NCBI GenBank assembly: GCA_023402275.1
Contig: JAEXCH010000006.1
Location: forward strand, 1 to 64,000
Reading direction: 5' to 3'
Length of the DNA: 64,000 bases
Origin: Methanobacteriota archaeon
Lineage (GTDB): Archaea > Thermoplasmatota > Thermoplasmata > Methanomassiliicoccales > Methanomethylophilaceae
Numbering within the stretch: position 1 is the stretch's first letter; each line of letters opens with the position of its first letter. The notes beneath the pieces are model-generated. The model was given only the letters and a program-made list of their open reading frames with translations, was not told the DNA's origin and made no database searches. The translations under genes were made by a program, and so were the position numbers. Positions 58,464 to 64,000 of this stretch are shown here, piece after piece.

Positions 58464-61400
58464 ATGCGCAAATTTGGAATTAGGTCAGCCAAACCCACTA
58501 CAGATGGGGGCTTCCTGCCGGCATCAGATGACGGCCAGGGGGTATGGTTCAAGAGAGAATGGCGCCTGATTACACTGTTAGCGATCATGATCGTGGCTTT
58601 TGTCATCCGATTCATTTTTGCCTACGGTGTATCCGCTGACAACGGTTTTGCTTTGTCAGGCGGAACAGGGGCATCAAGTCACGCTCATATAATCGAAAGC
58701 ATCCTCAACGGTTCATTCGCGTTCACGGATCCCGCCCTCAACTACCCATACGGGGCCGTTAACATCTATCCACCGTTGATGGACTTCATACTTGCAGGTG
58801 TGGCAGGGTTGGTTTCCCTGTTCGGAGTATCTGCAGGTACAGCCGCAGCAGGCACATTGGCGTTCGCAGCGCCGATATTCGCAGCCCTGACATGCTGGCC
58901 GGTCTACTTGATAGGAAGGAAGATGTTCAACGACGAGAAGATAGGTCTTCTCGCAGCGCTCTTGTACGCATTCTTTGCGCTGATGATCATGACAACTACC
59001 TTCTCGAATGGTACCGAGTACGCATTCGTAGGGTTCCTGTTCGCGTTCATGGTGTACTTCCTGCTAAAAGCGATGGAAGACTGCGACAAGATACAGCCGC
59101 ATGGGTTCAGAGCTATGCTCGAGAACAGGGCTGTACTGAAGAACGTGCTCATTGCAGGCATATTGTTCGCAATGATCGCGTTGTCATGGAATCAGTTCAA
59201 TGTCATACTTCTGATGCTTGTGTTCATGATGGTGGCGCAGGCATTGGTCGATCGTTTCAGATCAAGGGACATGAAGACGACCGTCGGAATATACTCCGCG
59301 GTCATATTGCTGGGAATACTGATCTCAGCACCATACTACATACTCGCGGGCCTGTGGGACCTTGTGTTCTCAGGTCCATTCATAATAGCACTGATGGCGG
59401 TCGGTCTCACGCTCTTCTACAGCATGACGACCGAGAGGTCATGGGTACTGATGTTGCCCGTTACGATCCTGATCGCAGTTGCGATATTCGTCGTGCTATT
59501 CTTTGCAGCACCCGACCTCTTCTCTGCGGTCGTTAACGGGAACACAGTATACGCAAGCGGTCTGATGGCGGACCTCGTATCTGTGACAAGACACACATCG
59601 ATATCATCAATGGCAGCATTCTTCGGATGGGTCACCGTCTGGCTGCCTCTCGTGATGTTCCTGTACATGGTATACAAGTACCGCAAGAACATGGATTCCA
59701 GGAAATACACATTCACAATGTGGTGGATCCTCGTCATGTTCTGCATCGGATGGTTCTCAACATCATACGCTTCGATAGCCGGAGCAGGATTCGCAGTTGC
59801 ATCCGCAGCAGTGATCCTGATGGTCATCAGGGCGGTCGATCTTAAGACATACTTCTCCGACATGAGAGGCAACGGCATCAAGGCAGGTCTCAGAAAGGCC
59901 CTCAAACCGATACCGTTGGTAACGACCATCGCTATAGTGGCTTTGGTCGCAGTTCCAAATGTCGTATACGCAGTGGATGCAAGCATGCCTACAAACTCGG
60001 AGAATGACGGATACTTCGGAGGTCTGGGTTACACGATAATGACCGACGATGTGAACTCTATCAACAAGATGTGGCACGAGTTCGAGGGAGTCGACAAGGA
60101 CGGCGCACTCATAACATGGCTCAGCTACTCTACGAATGCAGTGACGGACGGAGGTTTCAGTTCGGTCACAGATCCATATGGAGGCGGAACATCGGCAATG
60201 TCATCGATACTGTTGGCCAGCAGCAGTGCGGCAGCAACAGCGGCAATGGCGATACGCCTGATGCTTGCGAATGATATTGGATCTTTCAGAGCAGCTATAA
60301 CAGCGGCCGGTCTCAACTATGACAGGATAGAAGGATACATCAACGACCCCTCCACAGCAGTGCAGGAGGTCAAGGACGATGTCGATACATACTCTGGAAT
60401 AAACCCCAATGTGACAGAGGAGAACGCGATCTACCTTGTTCTGACGAACTACATAACAAACACTATATCGGAGAATCAGGTCAATTCACTCTATGATTCC
60501 GTCTGCAACATAAGCGGAGAATCCATAAGATATGTGTCAGTGGACAGGAGCATGCTTCCGTTGTACTATAATGACGGATCATATTTCGCCAGTGTCGCAT
60601 ACCTTGGAAGCAACACAATGGATGCATACGGAGCACCTGTGAAATACTTCTCATACAACACCAGCACGGGATATGCGACATACAAGGATCCTTTGTATGA
60701 CACATTCTTCTGGAAATCCCTGATAGGTATGTCCCCCACAGCAGCGGGATACACCTCATCCACAGCCTACCTGAATGCTCTTGCATTGAGCGACGGATCC
60801 GTTAAGGCTAACCCCGGATACGGACTCGCGAACTACAAGGTAGTGTACTGGCATGTCATGTACAACCCCGACGATTCCGCAACAGGCGCATCGTCCGGAT
60901 GGGAGGAGATGGATGCATACGAGGCAATGGCCCTTCAGGAGGCAGAAGGCGGACTGATCAACTATGTCAACGGAGTCGTTCTCATGGAGTATGATCCGAC
61001 CCTGACCGAATCAAGGACAGGAACTGTCAACTACACCTCATCTGACGGTGTAGTCGGAGCAGAGGGCATACAGGTATCCGTATTCGTCGAGACCGATTAC
61101 GACAACTCCGGAATAGCAGGGTATGTGAAGAAATCAACAGTATTCACAGACGCTAACGGACGCTACACCATATCGGTGCCCAGCAACGCCAACTATTACG
61201 TTGTGTTCTCGTCGGGATCGACAACGCTTGCCACTGGATCCGTGATAAACACGGTCTGGGACAGCATACCTAACGGATACACACTGAACATACCTTCGAC
61301 ATCACTCACAGGAAGTGTCGTTGTAGGCGACGGACTGTATGGCGAGAAGTCATACGTCATAATGGAAGGGACAGCATCCGGTAAGAAGTATCAGGTGGAT

Positions 61401-64000
61401 GTTTTGAACGGTAACTTCACCGTCAACAACGTACTGCCCGATGTCTACACCGTGACAGTCTACTCTCCGTCAGGAACGACGATAAACAGCAAGACCGTTA
61501 CCATAAACTCCGGAGCGAACGAGGGTGCACGCATATCCGCGACCTCCGGAACAATAACGGTCACTGTAACGGATGTGTTCGGTGCAAAGGCAACGTCGGG
61601 AACGATAGTTGCGATGGACTCCACCATAGGTGCGATGTTCACTGCACCGATAGAGGAGGGACAGGCGAAGATATCTGTCGTACCGTCAACATACACTGTG
61701 TTCGCAACAGGCAACAAGGCATCTGTATCGAACCCGTCTGTGACAGTTGAGAACAACGGGAACAAATCAGCATCATTATCTGTGTTCGACGCAAGGAACA
61801 TAAGCGTCTCCGGGGCTCCGTCAGGAACCCTGATATCGATAATGTCATACGGTTTCGTATCATCGTCCTCAGTGTCCAACACCTTCTCCGTTCCAACAAG
61901 CGGAGGAAGTACGAACGAGACATACACCGCATACGGTGTCAATGGTAACACTGTCTATTACGGCGTGTCCAATGGTAACAGCATAGTACTGTCAAGCTCC
62001 ACGGCCTACAGCATCAAAGGGGTGTTGAAGGACCACGAGGGAGAGAACCTGACAGGAACTGTATCATTCATAAGCGACAACGGTGCGACCTTCATATTCA
62101 CATCCAATGAGGATGGGGAGTTCAACGTGAAGCTGCCGGCGGGAACATACACCATGTATGCATACGGCGGTTCAAGCACGGTCATAAAGAAGGTCACCGT
62201 CAACGGCGACTCGGATCTTGGAGATGTATCGACGGTAAAGTCACGCGATGTGACGATAACCGTCAACTACAGGACCAACATGTCGTCAGGAAGCACCAAG
62301 GGAATAGGATTCGTGGATGTGGACCTTGAGTTCACAATGGATGGTACTGACTACAAGATGACCGTGAAGACGGATGTCAACGGCAGGGCAGTGTTCCACA
62401 TACCCGGCGGATATGAGGCTAAAGCATCATCCGCGGGATTCGACACCTCTGTGTTCCACCTCAAGGAACAGACCGCGACCATATCGTCCGGAACAGGAAG
62501 CTATTCCACAACATGGACCTTGGCCGCATCACAGGCAGCTGATTCAGAGAAATATGTGAAGATGGTCAGTGTTTCGAACAACATCCCGGTGGAGATAACA
62601 CTGTACAACAGTTCCTCTACCAAATATGATATAACATCAACATCGAAAGATATCATACCCGGTCAATACACAGCAGTGATCAAGGGAACAACCGGCTACT
62701 ACTATAACGGTACGATATACATCTATCCGGGTCAGTCAGGCAACCTGAACATAGACGTTACGAACGTCGTCAGGGTCGAACTCAATGCATCCGATAAGGA
62801 CGACATAACCGTCGTTGCCATAGATGAGGAGAAGGGAGACTACTTCGTCGATCCGGATAACGCTTTGGTATATTACCTTGAGAGAGGCAAGAGCTTCTAC
62901 TTCATGGCCGTGAGCGGTGCCGAGGGAGAGACGGAGAAGATAGCATACGCATCCGTATCCGGTATCAACAGCCCAACCACTCTTGATCTGTCCAATAAGG
63001 CAGACAAGGCCACGATAAAGGGATACGCCGGTGTGACCGCGGACGGAGAGGTCCAGGTCAGGATCGGAAACGCAACGATACCCTTTGAGGTCAAGGACGG
63101 ATCATTCGAGATAACCGTGCCGACAGGAACCGCACTTCAGTTCACGGCGAACCTGACCAAGAAGATAGGGGATGTCGAGTACGAGTACTCCGGAACAGCA
63201 AGCATGGCCGCTAATGACGTCAAGGATGATGCAGCGATACACTTCCCGTCGTTCACTACCGGACAGAGCTCGGATCTGGAGATGTCGGGAAGCGGATTCA
63301 ACTTCTCGAACGGGAACGGAACATTCACTCTGACCATCAACAATACCGAGGATTATGCTGTTACATACATCATAAGGTCAGGATCCGCATGGGTCCTTGA
63401 CAAGGAATACACGTTGACGGTCAATGCGAACTCATCAGGCAGCGTACAGATATCCGGATACTATAACCCGGATCTTGTGGGCGCAGGTAATGAGAACCTT
63501 TCCGTGATAGTATCATCCATAAACGGTGACAGCAAAGGAACGTATGTTATTAGCAGCGAGGCATTCTCTGCGGGCAGCGGAACGGCCACATATGTGGACG
63601 TCAGCGGTACCGATAATGCTTATGTTGATGCGGTCAGCGGTTATGAGTACATGTACGCGGTGACGATAACCAACAACGACAACTTCCTCAAGAGAGCAAC
63701 GATCAACGCAACGATCAATGACTCAAGCGGCCTTTGGACCCTCGTGTTCTCCGATGAGAACGGAGGGAACATCTACGCCGGACCTCATGCATATGATGTC
63801 AAGGGTTACGGGTCCACTGTGATATACGTCAAGCTGCTCTGTAAGGATGCATCGTCCACAAGCGTTCCGTCGATCAATGTCACGGTAACACTCGCGACAG
63901 GAACCCTCAGCACGAACAGCAGCGGTGTCACCATATCTGGAAGCACTGCAACGTTCGGAATGACGGCCCAGTCCGCAGAGATGGAATCCGAGGACATGTC
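58464..64000 (+). CDS. STT3/AglB-like giant membrane protein with long surface extension (3' truncated by window edge)
   Basis: At least 1845 residues; the frame is open to the right edge. Residues ~35-500 form an STT3-like multi-pass domain (TM helix at ~36-53, then FTDPALNYPYG and NIYPPLMDF in the first loop). The ending of the soluble STT3 domain is recognisable (LANYKVVYWHVMY, ~residues 783-797). The catalytic motifs differ from AglB: the first-loop acidic residue is replaced (SSHAH near 70), and the WWDYG site reads TWLSYS (551-556). Residues ~850-1845 are beta-rich carboxypeptidase-regulatory and Ig-like repeats (TVFTDANGRYTISVP, SNEDGEFNVKLPAGTYTMY, KTDVNGRAVFHIPGG) with many Asn-X-Ser/Thr sites. 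It is a surface protein. Glycosyltransferase activity is doubtful. Confidence 0.85.
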   Translation, partial: MRKFGIRSAKPTTDGGFLPASDDGQGVWFKREWRLITLLAIMIVAFVIRFIFAYGVSADNGFALSGGTGASSHAHIIESILNGSFAFTDPALNYPYGAVNIYPPLMDFILAGVAGLVSLFGVSAGTAAAGTLAFAAPIFAALTCWPVYLIGRKMFNDEKIGLLAALLYAFFALMIMTTTFSNGTEYAFVGFLFAFMVYFLLKAMEDCDKIQPHGFRAMLENRAVLKNVLIAGILFAMIALSWNQFNVILLMLVFMMVAQALVDRFRSRDMKTTVGIYSAVILLGILISAPYYILAGLWDLVFSGPFIIALMAVGLTLFYSMTTERSWVLMLPVTILIAVAIFVVLFFAAPDLFSAVVNGNTVYASGLMADLVSVTRHTSISSMAAFFGWVTVWLPLVMFLYMVYKYRKNMDSRKYTFTMWWILVMFCIGWFSTSYASIAGAGFAVASAAVILMVIRAVDLKTYFSDMRGNGIKAGLRKALKPIPLVTTIAIVALVAVPNVVYAVDASMPTNSENDGYFGGLGYTIMTDDVNSINKMWHEFEGVDKDGALITWLSYSTNAVTDGGFSSVTDPYGGGTSAMSSILLASSSAAATAAMAIRLMLANDIGSFRAAITAAGLNYDRIEGYINDPSTAVQEVKDDVDTYSGINPNVTEENAIYLVLTNYITNTISENQVNSLYDSVCNISGESIRYVSVDRSMLPLYYNDGSYFASVAYLGSNTMDAYGAPVKYFSYNTSTGYATYKDPLYDTFFWKSLIGMSPTAAGYTSSTAYLNALALSDGSVKANPGYGLANYKVVYWHVMYNPDDSATGASSGWEEMDAYEAMALQEAEGGLINYVNGVVLMEYDPTLTESRTGTVNYTSSDGVVGAEGIQVSVFVETDYDNSGIAGYVKKSTVFTDANGRYTISVPSNANYYVVFSSGSTTLATGSVINTVWDSIPNGYTLNIPSTSLTGSVVVGDGLYGEKSYVIMEGTASGKKYQVDVLNGNFTVNNVLPDVYTVTVYSPSGTTINSKTVTINSGANEGARISATSGTITVTVTDVFGAKATSGTIVAMDSTIGAMFTAPIEEGQAKISVVPSTYTVFATGNKASVSNPSVTVENNGNKSASLSVFDARNISVSGAPSGTLISIMSYGFVSSSSVSNTFSVPTSGGSTNETYTAYGVNGNTVYYGVSNGNSIVLSSSTAYSIKGVLKDHEGENLTGTVSFISDNGATFIFTSNEDGEFNVKLPAGTYTMYAYGGSSTVIKKVTVNGDSDLGDVSTVKSRDVTITVNYRTNMSSGSTKGIGFVDVDLEFTMDGTDYKMTVKTDVNGRAVFHIPGGYEAKASSAGFDTSVFHLKEQTATISSGTGSYSTTWTLAASQAADSEKYVKMVSVSNNIPVEITLYNSSSTKYDITSTSKDIIPGQYTAVIKGTTGYYYNGTIYIYPGQSGNLNIDVTNVVRVELNASDKDDITVVAIDEEKGDYFVDPDNALVYYLERGKSFYFMAVSGAEGETEKIAYASVSGINSPTTLDLSNKADKATIKGYAGVTADGEVQVRIGNATIPFEVKDGSFEITVPTGTALQFTANLTKKIGDVEYEYSGTASMAANDVKDDAAIHFPSFTTGQSSDLEMSGSGFNFSNGNGTFTLTINNTEDYAVTYIIRSGSAWVLDKEYTLTVNANSSGSVQISGYYNPDLVGAGNENLSVIVSSINGDSKGTYVISSEAFSAGSGTATYVDVSGTDNAYVDAVSGYEYMYAVTITNNDNFLKRATINATINDSSGLWTLVFSDENGGNIYAGPHAYDVKGYGSTVIYVKLLCKDASSTSVPSINVTVTLATGTLSTNSSGVTISGSTATFGMTAQSAEMESEDM

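Noticed and set aside
61460..61951. A 163-codon open frame on the minus strand inside the STT3-like gene
   Set aside because: The plus-strand frame is continuous, repeat-rich and in family register. The minus frame is composition-driven.
1..64000. CRISPR array or insertion sequence
   Set aside because: No regularly spaced direct repeats and no transposase-like frame with terminal inverted repeats were seen.

Overview
This window comes from a methanogen-type euryarchaeon. The best fit is the order Methanomassiliicoccales (class Thermoplasmata), inferred from gene content and not from any database search. The archaeal markers are unambiguous: MCM, PriS, FtsY with prefoldin and L18a, archaeal RNA polymerase subunits, TiaS, NMD3, Tsr3, Trm56, Cdc48, DUF424 and DUF531. 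Three further points narrow it. RNA polymerase subunit B is one fused chain, as in Thermoplasmata, whereas most other methanogens split it. A HdrD-type heterodisulfide reductase subunit with two complete CCG domains is present. None of the 54 readable stop codons is TAG (40 TGA, 14 TAA), as expected where UAG is read as pyrrolysine. DNA gyrase (gyrBA) is also present.

Layout. Positions 1-3.1 kb hold the end of tiaS, a bacterial-type thiolase and an M20 hydrolase. From 3.1 to 6.2 kb (minus strand) lies priS, then rpl18a-pfdA-ftsY. From 6.2 to 10.2 kb are a TatD-like hydrolase, an MBL hydrolase, htpX and a fused hexulose-phosphate synthase/RraA gene. From 10.4 to 16.6 kb is a plus-strand information-processing run: a degenerate phosphatase-fold protein, tsr3, a small wHTH gene, mcm, DUF424, nmd3, then the two-subunit fumarase. 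A membrane-anchored surface protein follows on the minus strand. From 17.5 to 24.6 kb is a DNA-repair block: a 1788-residue Lhr-type helicase, OGG-type glycosylase and endonuclease IV-like protein. tRNA-Thr and thiC follow, then gyrB-gyrA with a small membrane protein, tRNA-Phe and a DUF531 pair. From 31.7 to 38.0 kb are purM, rlmE, a second shorter Lhr helicase and the HdrD protein. From 38.2 to 46.8 kb are cdc48, two PRC-barrel genes, a regulator-elp3 pair, a thioredoxin system with its own regulator, and trm56 flanked by an HD protein and a wHTH protein. From 47.2 to 47.6 kb are three tRNAs (Asn, a CAU tRNA, Lys). From 47.7 to 56.5 kb is the RNA polymerase operon rpoH-rpoB-rpoA1-rpoA2-rpl30e-nusA. 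The window ends with a radical SAM gene, pyrF and a giant STT3-like surface protein that runs off the right edge.

Genes are packed tightly. Many neighbours overlap by 4 nt (ATGA or GTGA), and convergent genes often share their last bases. Starts include ATG, GTG and TTG. Several promoters show TATA boxes 20-35 nt before the start codon, so transcripts are often leaderless or have short leaders.

The main candidates for undescribed biology are: (1) the HdrD protein, whose C-terminal 98 residues look like an inactivated Vsr/DUF559-type nuclease fold; (2) the STT3-like giant, in which the catalytic motifs appear replaced and an Ig/carboxypeptidase-regulatory-like repeat region of well over 1000 residues is appended; (3) the giant Lhr protein, with apparently two YcaQ/AlkZ-like modules, next to two base-excision-repair genes; (4) a phosphatase-fold protein without its catalytic cysteine and arginine; (5) a 26-bp alternating pyrimidine-purine tract running into the gyrB TATA box.
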